A stretch of DNA of 64,000 nt from Fervidobacterium sp. UBA5837. GTDB taxonomy: Bacteria; Thermotogota; Thermotogae; Thermotogales; Fervidobacteriaceae. The translations under genes were made by a program, and so were the position numbers. The stretch covers positions 62,001-126,000 of the forward strand of contig DJGV01000007.1 of assembly GCA_002432805.1 (NCBI GenBank). The letters run 5' to 3'. Positions 8,499 through 16,709 of the stretch are shown here, piece by piece (position 1 is the first letter of the stretch; each line of letters opens with the position of its first letter). The notes under the pieces are model-generated. The model was not told where the DNA came from, did not search any database, and worked only from the letters and a program-made list of their open reading frames with translations.

Positions 8499-9344
8499 CT
8501 ACCCTTTCACACCACCAGCACTAAGACCTGCAATAATCCTGTTTTGGAATATCAATACCAAAACTACCAATGGTACAGTGACAATAACTGCAGCAGCCAT
8601 AAGTTGTCCCCAAGGTTGCTCGTATTGGGTTCTACCGGAGAACATCGCTATCGCAACTGGAACTGTGTAGTAGTCTGGCTTCTGCATGAATGTAAAGGCA
8701 AACAAAAACTCATTCCATGCGCTTATAAAGGTCAAAAGCCCTGTAGCCACAAGTCCAGGCGCAGACATCGGAAACACTATCTGAAACAATGTTCTTGTCC
8801 TGGAACATCCATCTATTGCAGCAGCCTCTTCTATCTCTTTAGGTAGGTCTCTGAAGAAATTTTGTAGTATCCAAGTTGTGAGTGGGAGAGTTATAGCAAC
8901 GTATGGTAGTATCAGACCGAGGTACGTATTTATCAATCTCATGTTCCTTAAAATGACAAACAGAGAACCTAAAATGGAGATCTGAGGGAACATGCTCACT
9001 GCCAAAATCAATATCATAACGAACGATTTCCCCTTCATGTGTAATCTCGCTATCGCATAACCTGCGAAAGAACCAAAGATGAGGGTTACTATCGTTGTGA
9101 TACCAGAAACAACGACGCTGTTCCAGATATTTACATGGAATGGTCTCTCTTGGAAAACTTTCACGTAATTAGAAAATGTTGGTGATTTGGGCCAGAGTGT
9201 TGGGTTTGGATCAAAGAGTTCCGAATTTGGTTTCAGTGATGATACAACTGCCCAGTAAAATGGAAAGATACACCAAAGAAGAACAAAAATGACAGAAATG
9301 GTAAGAACTGTTTTGTATATTATCCTCTTAGTCTTTACGGACAT
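8499..9344 (-). CDS. CUT1-type sugar ABC transporter permease (MalG-like)
   Basis: Inner-membrane permease of 281 residues with six predicted helices. The EAA loop reads EIEEAAAIDGCSRTRTLFQIVFPMSAPG, the MalG-type coupling motif. The C-terminus AGLSAGGVKG is the usual end of CUT1 MalG-like permeases. The ATG at 9344 follows AGAGGTGA with good spacing; a GTG at 9353 is too close to that site. It partners with the next permease; no ATPase gene is nearby, so a shared MalK/MsmK-type ATPase is expected elsewhere. Confidence 0.9.
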   Translation of the reverse strand: MSVKTKRIIYKTVLTISVIFVLLWCIFPFYWAVVSSLKPNSELFDPNPTLWPKSPTFSNYVKVFQERPFHVNIWNSVVVSGITTIVTLIFGSFAGYAIARLHMKGKSFVMILILAVSMFPQISILGSLFVILRNMRLINTYLGLILPYVAITLPLTTWILQNFFRDLPKEIEEAAAIDGCSRTRTLFQIVFPMSAPGLVATGLLTFISAWNEFLFAFTFMQKPDYYTVPVAIAMFSGRTQYEQPWGQLMAAAVIVTVPLVVLVLIFQNRIIAGLSAGGVKG

Positions 9345-9366
9345 TCTTCTCACCTCTCATCCACTC

Positions 9367-10254
9367 TCACTCAAGCTTTATTCTGAGTGATCTGATGTAT
9401 ATTACTGCGAATACGGAAATTAACATGAATATCACAACAGAAAGAGCAGAGCCATAACCAAACCATGCACCACTGAAGGCTCTATCCATCAACAACACAC
9501 GATTATAAACAGCAAGTGTCTCTGTGTTGACACTTCCACGGGTCATGATAAAGACAACATCGAACACCCTCAGAGCATCCAAAGTTCTGAATATCAAGGC
9601 CACCCCGATTGTAGATTGGACCATCGGCAAGGTAATCTTCGAAAATCGTTGCCATATATTCGCACCGTCTATTCTAGCAGCTTCATAGAGTTCTTCAGGT
9701 ATCAATTGTAAACCGGCAAGTATGAGGAGCGCCATAAATGGCGTTGTTTTCCACACGTCCACTGCGATAATCGCCCACATTGCACTGTTAGGCATTGCTA
9801 GTATGGGGACACCTGGTTCCACTATATTAAGTGTTTCCAAAAACTTTGTGAGGATACCAGAAGAAGGATCAAACATCCATTTCCACATCTGAGAAGATAT
9901 AGCCGTTGGAATCGCCCAAGGAATCAGCATAGCTGCTCTCACAACACCACGCATTTTGAATGGCTGATTGACCAGTATTGCTATTAACAAACCAAAAATC
10001 GTTTCGAGTATTACCGAAACAACCGTGAAGAAAATGGTATTTTTCAGTGCATCTTGGAAACGATCGTCTTTGAATAGTTCAACATAATTTCCAAAACCCA
10101 CGAACTCTTTTTCTATATCAGGTCTAAGGCCAGTTTCAAAAAAACTGTTATAGAACGTTTGAAAAAGTGGTAAAAAAGCTATTATCGAGATCACAAGAAG
10201 GGCTGGTATCACCATTCCCCATGCTACCAAAGTCTCTCGAGTCTTGGCTTTCAA
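9367..10254 (-). CDS. CUT1-type sugar ABC transporter permease (MalF-like)
   Basis: Permease of about 295 residues with six helices; the EAA loop is IPEELYEAARIDGANIWQRF, typical of MalF/UgpA-type subunits. The first periplasmic part contains NTIFFTVVSV and the short loop of the non-enteric CUT1 type. The TTG at 10254 has GGAGGTGGAGG at a good distance; a TTG at 10269 upstream overlaps this site. It lies between the binding-protein gene and the second permease. Confidence 0.9.
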   Translation of the reverse strand: MKAKTRETLVAWGMVIPALLVISIIAFLPLFQTFYNSFFETGLRPDIEKEFVGFGNYVELFKDDRFQDALKNTIFFTVVSVILETIFGLLIAILVNQPFKMRGVVRAAMLIPWAIPTAISSQMWKWMFDPSSGILTKFLETLNIVEPGVPILAMPNSAMWAIIAVDVWKTTPFMALLILAGLQLIPEELYEAARIDGANIWQRFSKITLPMVQSTIGVALIFRTLDALRVFDVVFIMTRGSVNTETLAVYNRVLLMDRAFSGAWFGYGSALSVVIFMLISVFAVIYIRSLRIKLE

Positions 10255-10323
10255 ATCCTCCACCTCCAATCCCTACGATGCTATTCCAATCTATTCCAAG
10301 TCTTGCTCCAAAATTTCTTAAAG

Positions 10324-10350
10324 AAACCGGGGACTTTTGGTCCCCGGTTT
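10324..10350 (-). terminator. Intra-operon hairpin between binding protein and permease genes
   Basis: A perfect 11-bp stem AAACCGGGGAC / GTCCCCGGTTT with a five-base loop lies just after the binding-protein stop. On the minus strand it is followed only by TTTCTTTAAG, a weak T run. I read it as a partial terminator or 3' stabiliser that lets the binding protein be made in excess over the permeases. Confidence 0.6.
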
Positions 10351-10385
10351 GGGAAATTGGAATTGATATTTCAATTATCTGTGAC

Positions 10386-11633
10386 TTATCTACCTGCAAG
10401 GACTTGTGTTAATTCCTTTGCCATATCTTCCATCGCTTTTTGCGGAGTGGTTTGTTGCGTAAGAGCTGCATGTATGTATTTTTGCATGGTATCGGAGATC
10501 TCACTGTATTTTGCTGTCCTTGGTCTTGGTTCTGCATTGACAAACATACCGTACAGATCTACCATGAATGGAGCTACCTTTTTGAGTTCTGGGTCTTTGT
10601 AAACATCCATCATCGTTGGGTTCTGACTTGCGTTGATTGCCTTGTAGAGCTGTTGGTCATAGCTCGTTAAGAACTTAACCAGTTTCTTTGCTGCTGCTTT
10701 TTCTTCATCAGTTGCATTCTTGTTTATACCAAGCATCCATCCACCGAGCGTGGCTGCTGACCTACCTGCGGGACCTGCTGGAAGTGGAGCAACCCCAACC
10801 TTACCTGCAATCTTTGATTCTTTTGGATCATTCACAAGTGCCCATGCGTATGGCCAGTTTCTCATAAAGACCGCTTGACCATTCTGGAATGTTCTTCTTG
10901 CCTCTTCTTCCATATACGTTGTAACTGCTTGTGGAGAAACTTTTGTTTTGTAGATCAAGTCAACCATGAACTGGAGAGCATTCACGCCTGCCTTGCTGTT
11001 TACTACAACATTGCCTGCTTCATCGATGACGTCTCCGCCAAAGGATATGAGGAATTCCATGAAATCACAAACCAAACCTTCATACCTTGCCCCTTGCCAT
11101 ACGAATCCATACATGTTCTTTTCCTTAGCAGTGATCGTCTGGGCCATCTTTACGAGCTCATCCCATGTCTTTGGAGGATTCTTGAATCCGTACTTGTCGA
11201 GTAAATCTTTTCTGTAGTATAGAATACCTGCATCTGTAAACCAAGGTACTGCAACTATCTTACCATTTACCGTACCAGATTTAACTGTACCTGGTATAAA
11301 TTTGTCAAGTTCGAAATAATCCTTGTCCGCAGTAACGTCTTCAAGATATGGTGCAAATTCTGCTGGCCAGATAACATCGAGCATCAATATTGTTGGCTCT
11401 TTTTCACCAGATGCAAGATAAGTAACGTACAAATCGTGCCTTTCAGTTGACGAGTTTGGCATTGGCATGACGGAGACCTTGATGTCCGGATTTGCCCTCA
11501 TAAACTTGTCGAGTTGTTCGTACAGCACACTCAGTTCTGTACCAACCGCACCTGCTGTCATTGTTATGGTGACTCTTGAGAATGCTACCAAAGAAAGTAC
11601 GAGTAACAACGATACTACCAATAACTTCTTCAT
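10386..11633 (-). CDS. Sugar ABC transporter substrate-binding protein (MalE-type)
   Basis: Family 1 extracellular solute-binding protein of 415 residues. The N-terminus MKKLLVVSLLLVLSLVAFS is a clear signal peptide without a lipobox cysteine, usual in Thermotogales. Family features include YASGEKEPTILMLDVIWPAEFAPYLED, VPWFTDAGILYYRKDLLDKYGFKNPPKTW and GWMLGINKNA. The ATG at 11633 follows GGAGGTGTAGTT; an in-frame start at 11687 would add 18 residues without a Shine-Dalgarno site. The neighbouring TreT and sucrose-phosphate synthase genes suggest a disaccharide or glucoside ligand (trehalose, maltose or sucrose), but the sequence does not settle it. Confidence 0.9.
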   Translation of the reverse strand: MKKLLVVSLLLVLSLVAFSRVTITMTAGAVGTELSVLYEQLDKFMRANPDIKVSVMPMPNSSTERHDLYVTYLASGEKEPTILMLDVIWPAEFAPYLEDVTADKDYFELDKFIPGTVKSGTVNGKIVAVPWFTDAGILYYRKDLLDKYGFKNPPKTWDELVKMAQTITAKEKNMYGFVWQGARYEGLVCDFMEFLISFGGDVIDEAGNVVVNSKAGVNALQFMVDLIYKTKVSPQAVTTYMEEEARRTFQNGQAVFMRNWPYAWALVNDPKESKIAGKVGVAPLPAGPAGRSAATLGGWMLGINKNATDEEKAAAKKLVKFLTSYDQQLYKAINASQNPTMMDVYKDPELKKVAPFMVDLYGMFVNAEPRPRTAKYSEISDTMQKYIHAALTQQTTPQKAMEDMAKELTQVLAGR

Positions 11634-11689
11634 AACTACACCTCCCGGAATTAGTGTGAGATACTTGACCCAAATTACTCGGTCCATTT

Positions 11690-11704
11690 ATTCGAATTTC
11701 AAAC
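11690..11704. repeat. Control-region motif ATTCGAATTTCAAAC, copy 1
   Basis: Fifteen bases with a TTCGAA palindromic core. It recurs with one mismatch at 11887-11901 in the same orientation. Between them they flank the control region shared by the importer operon and treT. Candidate operator half of a divergent regulon. Confidence 0.5.
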
Positions 11705-11886
11705 TTAATATACCATATACAATTGAAAAGGACCAAACATTGCATTATCGATTAAAATCACAAAAATGAATGATATTAATAGTATCGTTATTCTAATTAC
11801 AAATAATGGATGATAATTGCCACTATTTCACATACATTACGTTAGAACAAGTACTTCCCGTTATTGTAAAATATGACGAGCATAAT

Positions 11887-11901
11887 ATTCGAATTTCTAA
11901 C
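11887..11901. repeat. Control-region motif ATTCGAATTTCTAAC, copy 2
   Basis: Second copy of the motif at 11690-11704 with one mismatch (T for A at position 12). It ends three bases before the AGTGTG-GAA-CACACT palindrome of the treT promoter. Confidence 0.5.
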
Positions 11902-11903
11902 AA

Positions 11904-11923
11904 AGTGTGGAACACACTATAAT
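11904..11923 (+). promoter_or_regulatory. treT -10 box overlapped by a perfect palindrome
   Basis: AGTGTG GAA CACACT (11904-11918) is a perfect inverted repeat with a three-base spacer. Its last T is the first base of the TATAAT -10 box (11918-11923). A repressor bound here would block polymerase. The ROK regulator two kilobases downstream is the obvious candidate. The -35 region (TTCTAA) is weak. Confidence 0.6.
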
Positions 11924-11996
11924 GTCTAATGTTGCAACGGAATTTTTGAACTATGAGTTCCATGAGTACACAATTTTGCAGAATGGAGGGCTTAGT

Positions 11997-13220
11997 ATGA
12001 CTGTAGAGTTACCCGTGAAGAAACTTGATGATTACAGTATATTTGCCAAAGAAGATGTTGAAAAGGTTAGAGATTTGGGTAAGCAACTGAAGGGATTGAG
12101 AGTTGTCCATGTTAATGCAACCGCGTATGGTGGAGGGGTTGCAGAACTGTTGATGACGATCATTCCACTCATGAGAGATGCAGGGTTGGACGCAAGATGG
12201 GAAGTATTAGAGGCACCTGCAGAGTTTTTCAACGTAACGAAAAAGCTTCACAACACACTCCAAGGTGCCAACATTGAGATTAGTGATGAGGAATGGGCAT
12301 TGTATGAAAGAGTTAACGAAGAAAACGCAAAGAAACTGAATTTAGATGCGGATGTCGTAATAATCCACGACCCACAACCAGCTTATGTGCCTATTTACAG
12401 AGATGCTAAGGATACAAAATACATTTGGAGATGCCACATCGACACAAGTACTCCTAACATGAAAGTTTGGAACAGATTAACATCGAAGATGGGCATTTAC
12501 AAAAAGGCGCTCTTCCATATGATGGATTATGTGAGGCCGCCATTTGACAAGATTGCCGTAGAATTTCCACCAAGTATAGATCCACTCAGTCCAAAAAATA
12601 TGGAGATGAGTAAGGAAGCGCTTAAAGAAGTCGCGGAGAGGTACAACATAGATTTAAACAAACCGTTGATAACAGTTGTTGCAAGGTTTGATCCGTGGAA
12701 AGATATTCCATCTTCTATAGATGTCTACAGAATCGTCAAGGAGAAGCACGACGTGCAACTTGCCATAGTTTCTTCCATGGCAAAGGATGATCCTGAAGGT
12801 TGGATATTCTTTGAGGATGTACTTAGATATGCAGGAACGGATAAAGATATACTCTTCTTGACTGACCTTAAGGGTGTTAGCCACAACGAGGTTAATGCAA
12901 TTCAAAGATTGTCGTCATTGGGACTACACACGGCCACACGTGAAGGCTTCGGCTTAGTTATAAGTGAGATGATGTGGAAGGAGCATCCAGTAGTTGCAAG
13001 ACCAGTTGGTGGTGTTAAAATACAGATAGACGATGGAGTGAATGGATATTTGAGAACTGATGTAAAAGACCTTGCAAACGTTATATCGAATTTACTTGAA
13101 AACAAGAATATGCTCGAAGAAATGGGTAAGAAGGCAAAAGAAAAAGTCAGAACAACCTATTTGTCTACAGCAAATTTGAAGAGATATTTAGATGTCATAA
13201 ATTCCGTCGTAAATGGTTGA
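11997..13220 (+). CDS. treT: Trehalose synthase TreT (nucleotide-sugar:glucose glycosyltransferase)
   Basis: GT4 glycosyltransferase of 407 residues that couples NDP-glucose and glucose to trehalose, reversibly in some homologues. Landmarks match the Thermococcus/Pyrococcus TreT type: VVHVNATAYGGGVAELL near residue 35, IPLMRDAGLDARW, EFFNVTKKLHNTLQG, VVIIHDPQPA, IWRCHID, SIDPLSPKN, and the C-terminal ATREGFGLVISEMMWKEHPVVA. The ATG at 11997 has GGAGGG seven bases ahead; a start at 11907 would lie upstream of the promoter box. The gene sits divergently from a MalEFG-type importer, as treT does in the archaeal mal gene cluster, which supports a role in trehalose synthesis or use. Confidence 0.9.
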   Translation: MTVELPVKKLDDYSIFAKEDVEKVRDLGKQLKGLRVVHVNATAYGGGVAELLMTIIPLMRDAGLDARWEVLEAPAEFFNVTKKLHNTLQGANIEISDEEWALYERVNEENAKKLNLDADVVIIHDPQPAYVPIYRDAKDTKYIWRCHIDTSTPNMKVWNRLTSKMGIYKKALFHMMDYVRPPFDKIAVEFPPSIDPLSPKNMEMSKEALKEVAERYNIDLNKPLITVVARFDPWKDIPSSIDVYRIVKEKHDVQLAIVSSMAKDDPEGWIFFEDVLRYAGTDKDILFLTDLKGVSHNEVNAIQRLSSLGLHTATREGFGLVISEMMWKEHPVVARPVGGVKIQIDDGVNGYLRTDVKDLANVISNLLENKNMLEEMGKKAKEKVRTTYLSTANLKRYLDVINSVVNG

Positions 13221-13299
13221 GTAATTGAATAGGTATTAGAAATTAGAATAAGTGGTAGTGTCACGGCTATATTCTTTCAAGATACCTATTACAAAATAA

Positions 13300-13328
13300 T
13301 TGCATGTCGCTGTGCTATGTGATATATT
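13300..13328 (+). promoter_or_regulatory. Promoter of the ROK regulator gene
   Basis: TTGCAT, 17 bases, TATATT, with TGA just before the -10 box (extended -10 type). The ROK gene starts about 34 bases after the box. Confidence 0.65.
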
Positions 13329-13361
13329 CTTTGTAGACTTTTAGGTACTGGAGGATTAGGA

Positions 13362-14465
13362 TTGAAAAATGAGACTAAGATTCTGCTGCACATAGTCAGA
13401 GAAAAGAGAATCCGTCGGAAGGATTTAGAAGCGATAATTAGTGTGACACCGTCAACGATGACTTATTTGCTTGATAAACTTAAGAACTTTATAGATATAC
13501 AGGAGGAGGTCCCCACTTTGGGGAAGCCTCCTCAATTTTTATCTATCTCGAAGAATGCTTGGAAGATACTCGCAGTAAGTGTTGGCAGAGAAAAAATACG
13601 GGCTGTCCTTTACAATGCAAAGGGGGAGGAACTTGAGAGCTTTGAGCACAGGGTCAAAAAGGAAGATTTATCAAACGATGGAATTAGCAATGTCTTGCAA
13701 CAAAGTATTGACAAGTTCTACGACTACGATAGTATAGGAATAGCCTTTTCTGGAACGATCTGTGATGAGATAGTGGATTCAAAAATACTATCTCTAAGAG
13801 ATTATGACCCAGTAAGATCACTGCATCTCAAATCGTTGGGTGTGCCATACATTATCATATCAGATGTAGAAGCAATAGCCGCGTATGAGTCTAAAAAGAC
13901 TGGAAAAGATAAAGTTTTTGTGCTAAACTATGGTACGGGTATCGGTGCTTGCTATTACGAATACCACGCGCTTTTCAGTAGAGACGAGTTCAAAAATATT
14001 CCGTTTGGTCATATGTATGCAGGTGGAAATGAGCAATGTTACTGCGGAAATGCAGGTTGCCTTGAAACGGTTGCTTCAGATTATGTGATCGTCAAGAAGT
14101 TCTACGACAAGAATTTGAACTTCATAGATTTCATAAATAGGGAAGAGGAATATTGGAAGATTCTGAAAGTGGTTAGGAATCTCTATAAAACTGATGAAGA
14201 AAATGCAAGCGAATTATATAAAGAAGTCATCGAACACTTGGCAATGGCATTGGGAAACACTTCAGTACTTCTGGGAATAAATGAGATAACGTTGTATGGT
14301 GAGGGTGCCTCAAAATGGCTGGCTGAGCAACTTGAAGAGAAGATCAATAGCCTTGCAAAGAATTTTTCCATATCTGTCAAGTACGGTAATACTTTAGATG
14401 CTGTAGAAAGAGGAGTATCGTTAGAAGCAGCGATAAATCTCATAAAGAAAAAAATTACAAAATGA
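13362..14465 (+). CDS. ROK-family transcriptional regulator
   Basis: A 367-residue protein of the NagC/XylR type. Residues 1-60 form a winged-helix DNA-binding domain (LLHIVREKRIRRKDLEAIISVTPSTMTYLLDKL split by short turns). The rest is the ROK sugar-binding fold with FVLNYGTGIGACYY and the zinc-binding GHMYAGGNEQCYCGNAGCLE. The start is TTG at 13362 with GGAGG seven bases before. Its place after treT and opposite the importer operon suggests that it represses one or both in the absence of the inducing sugar (inference). Only 27 bases separate it from the uridine kinase gene. Confidence 0.88.
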   Translation: MKNETKILLHIVREKRIRRKDLEAIISVTPSTMTYLLDKLKNFIDIQEEVPTLGKPPQFLSISKNAWKILAVSVGREKIRAVLYNAKGEELESFEHRVKKEDLSNDGISNVLQQSIDKFYDYDSIGIAFSGTICDEIVDSKILSLRDYDPVRSLHLKSLGVPYIIISDVEAIAAYESKKTGKDKVFVLNYGTGIGACYYEYHALFSRDEFKNIPFGHMYAGGNEQCYCGNAGCLETVASDYVIVKKFYDKNLNFIDFINREEEYWKILKVVRNLYKTDEENASELYKEVIEHLAMALGNTSVLLGINEITLYGEGASKWLAEQLEEKINSLAKNFSISVKYGNTLDAVERGVSLEAAINLIKKKITK

Positions 14466-14492
14466 TATTCTAATCAAATTCGGAGGTTCACT

Positions 14493-15098
14493 ATGTACAT
14501 AATTCTTATCGGCGGTGGTACAGGTTCCGGAAAGACAACTGTGACGAATAAGATAATCGAGAGATTGGGTAACGACAATTGTGTGATATTACCTATGGAC
14601 AATTATTATAAGGACATGGGACATGTACCGTTGGAAGAAAGGAAGAAATACAACTACGACCATCCAGATATGATAGAACATACACTTATGGTAAGGCATG
14701 TCAAAACGCTACTGACCGGGAAGAATGTAGAACTGCCTGAGTATGATTTTGCCCAATACACTAGAAGTGGAAGTACTATAACTATATCACCGAGGCCAAT
14801 TTTACTCATAGAAGGTATATTTGCACTGTATTACGAAGAATTGAGAGCTATTGCCGATTTGAAAGTATTCGTGGATGCGGAAGGTGATGAGAGATTCATC
14901 AGAAGATTGCAAAGAGACTTATTCGAGCGTGGAAGGTCGATAGAATCTGTGATAGACCAGTACTTGAACACAGTCAAGCCCATGCATGATGCATATGTTG
15001 AGCCTAGTAAAAGGCATGCAGATATAATAATACCGCGCGGTGGCTACAACGAAAAGGCAATCAACGTGGTTGTAGAGTTTGTTCAAAGCATGCTATGA
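14493..15098 (+). CDS. udk: Uridine kinase
   Basis: A 201-residue P-loop nucleoside kinase that phosphorylates uridine or cytidine for pyrimidine salvage. Seen are GGGTGSGKTTVTNKI at residues 7-21, MDNYYKDM (substrate site), DHPDMIEH, EYDFAQYTRS and IEGIFALYYEELR, all typical of Udk. The ATG follows CGGAGGTTCACT. It is co-transcribed with the ROK gene. A terminator lies 110 bases downstream. Confidence 0.93.
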   Translation: MYIILIGGGTGSGKTTVTNKIIERLGNDNCVILPMDNYYKDMGHVPLEERKKYNYDHPDMIEHTLMVRHVKTLLTGKNVELPEYDFAQYTRSGSTITISPRPILLIEGIFALYYEELRAIADLKVFVDAEGDERFIRRLQRDLFERGRSIESVIDQYLNTVKPMHDAYVEPSKRHADIIIPRGGYNEKAINVVVEFVQSML

Positions 15099-15171
15099 AT
15101 ATGCTCTAAGAATCTCACATTCTAAGCCCTTTTTGATCCACAAAATTCATGACCCTATTGAATACTGCCGA

Positions 15172-15198
15172 AATGATAAGAATGATAAGAATGATAAG
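15172..15198 (+). repeat. Three tandem copies of AATGATAAG
   Basis: Three perfect 9-base copies in the udk-miaB gap, 13 bases before a terminator. No coding role is visible. Confidence 0.7.
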
Positions 15199-15210
15199 AT
15201 TGTTGTAACA

Positions 15211-15236
15211 TCCCCCACCATTGGTGGGATTTTTTC
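15211..15236 (+). terminator. Intrinsic terminator after udk
   Basis: CCCACC, tight loop, GGTGGG, then A and six T. It ends the treT-ROK-udk unit. Confidence 0.85.
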
Positions 15237-15264
15237 TTGAAAAAGGACGAAACTTATGTATAAT
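15237..15264 (+). promoter_or_regulatory. Promoter of miaB
   Basis: TTGAAA, 16 bases, TATAAT, with TG directly ahead of the -10 box. The -35 box abuts the preceding terminator. The -10 lies 59 bases before the miaB ATG. Confidence 0.7.
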
Positions 15265-15323
15265 TGTCTCGAAGAATATAAAAAATATAAATACGTGAGA
15301 GCATAATGAAGTGGAGGAAGAGA

Positions 15324-16619
15324 ATGAAGGTACATATCTTTACGTACGGTTGTCAAATGAATGAAAACGACACAGAGATAGCAAAGCAACTTCTTGTAAA
15401 CGACGGACTCGAAGTTGTGCAATCCGAAGATGAAGCGGATGTTGTGATACTAAACACATGCGCTGTAAGGAAAAAATCTGAAGAGAAGATATACAGTCAC
15501 ATAGGAAAATTGAGAAAGAAACACAAGAGAATTGGTATAATGGGCTGCGTCGCTGAAAAGGAGAAAGAAGACCTCTTCAAGCGTGGAGTTTCGTTTGTAA
15601 TCGGTACGCGCGCACTTAACAAAATACCTGAGGCTGTAAGGAACTCTCAAGAAGGAAGAAAACAAATATTTCTCGATGATACACTAGATGAAATTGAATA
15701 TGAGCATGTAGAGACGAGAGCTTCATCACACCATGCTTGGGTTACTATAATATATGGCTGCAACAGATTTTGCACATACTGCATAGTACCGTACACAAGG
15801 GGTCGAGAAAAATCAAGGGCCATGGCTGAAGTACTAATCGAAGTAAACAATTTGGCAGAGATGGGATATAAAGAATTTACTTTCTTGGGTCAGAATGTAG
15901 ACGCGTACGGAAAAGATTTGGCGGATAGCACATCGTTAGCAAAGCTACTTTTCGAAGCTTCAAAGATAGAAAACGTGGAGCGGCTATGGTTTTTGACTTC
16001 GTATCCATCCGATTTTTCGCTGGAAATTCCTCGAGTAATGACAACAAGTGAGAAGGTTGCAAGGTCTGTACATCTGCCTGTTCAACATGGCAGCAATAAG
16101 ATTTTGAAGGCCATGAACAGGAGGTATACGAGAGAAGAATACATAGAACTAATTAGAAATATCCGGGAAATAGTCCCAGACGTCTCAATATCGAGTGATA
16201 TAATAGTAGGATTCCCTGGTGAAACTGAAGAAGATTTTGAAGAGACAATAGCACTCGTTGAGGAAATGCAGTTTGAGAGACTGAATTTAGCGATCTATTC
16301 ACCTAGAGAAGGAACGGTAGCTTGGAAGTACTTAGCAGACGATGTACCTTACGAGGAGAAGGTAAGAAGGATGTCTTTCTTGCTCAATCTTCAAAAGAGG
16401 CTCAATAAATCATTGAACGAGAAGTATTTGGGTAAGGAAGTAGAAGTCATTGTAGAGTCACGCGCAAAGAACGGATTGTTCTACGGAAGAGACATAAGAA
16501 ACAAGATAATTTCTTTCAACGGTTCTGAAGGATTGATAGGTAAGAATGTGTTGGTGAGAGTTGAGAAAATAACAGCTGGTCCACTTTACGGAAGCATTGT
16601 AGAAGAGATCAAGGCTTAA
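15324..16619 (+). CDS. miaB: tRNA-2-methylthio-N6-dimethylallyladenosine synthase (MiaB)
   Basis: Radical SAM methylthiotransferase of 431 residues acting on position 37 of tRNAs that read UNN codons. The N-terminal UPF0004 domain carries the three cluster cysteines (TYGCQMNEND, LNTCAVR, IMGCVAE), the radical SAM domain CNRFCTYC with PYTRGREKSR, and the C-terminus a TRAM RNA-binding domain (about residues 370-431). The sequence fits MiaB better than the MtaB or RimO branches through QMNENDTE and the CIVPYTRGRE block. The ATG at 15324 follows GGAGGAAG; an ATG at 15306 is less well placed. Confidence 0.93.
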   Translation: MKVHIFTYGCQMNENDTEIAKQLLVNDGLEVVQSEDEADVVILNTCAVRKKSEEKIYSHIGKLRKKHKRIGIMGCVAEKEKEDLFKRGVSFVIGTRALNKIPEAVRNSQEGRKQIFLDDTLDEIEYEHVETRASSHHAWVTIIYGCNRFCTYCIVPYTRGREKSRAMAEVLIEVNNLAEMGYKEFTFLGQNVDAYGKDLADSTSLAKLLFEASKIENVERLWFLTSYPSDFSLEIPRVMTTSEKVARSVHLPVQHGSNKILKAMNRRYTREEYIELIRNIREIVPDVSISSDIIVGFPGETEEDFEETIALVEEMQFERLNLAIYSPREGTVAWKYLADDVPYEEKVRRMSFLLNLQKRLNKSLNEKYLGKEVEVIVESRAKNGLFYGRDIRNKIISFNGSEGLIGKNVLVRVEKITAGPLYGSIVEEIKA

Positions 16620-16709
16620 TATGCATGCTGCTCGATTAATGCCAAGAGTTATCATCTTTTAATGAAATTTTAAGCTTTCTGTGGTACTCTATGGGTGGAG
16701 GTGATGACT

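Larger units (their letters stand above)
11634..11996. promoter_or_regulatory. Divergent control region between the sugar importer operon and treT
   Basis: This 363-base stretch has no gene. Toward treT it holds TATAAT at 11918-11923 with a poor -35 box, overlapped by a palindrome. Toward the binding-protein gene the minus strand shows TGGTATATT around 11709-11717 as a possible extended -10 box, without a clear -35. The 15-base motif ATTCGAATTTC(A/T)AAC occurs once near each promoter. Activator or ROK-repressor control of both directions is likely (inference). Confidence 0.55.

Noticed and set aside
11690..11900. TTCGAA-core motif as a CRISPR-like or mobile-element repeat
   Set aside because: Only two copies exist, in a promoter region, with no spacers, no target-site duplication and no transposase.
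11907..11996. Longer TreT N-terminus from 11907
   Set aside because: It would begin within the promoter -10/operator area, lacks a Shine-Dalgarno site, and is absent from the TreT family; ATG 11997 has GGAGGG ahead.
13228..13290. Inverted repeat AATAGGTAT ... ATACCTATT after treT, considered as terminator
   Set aside because: The arms are 45 bases apart and no T run follows; the loop is too long for an intrinsic terminator.
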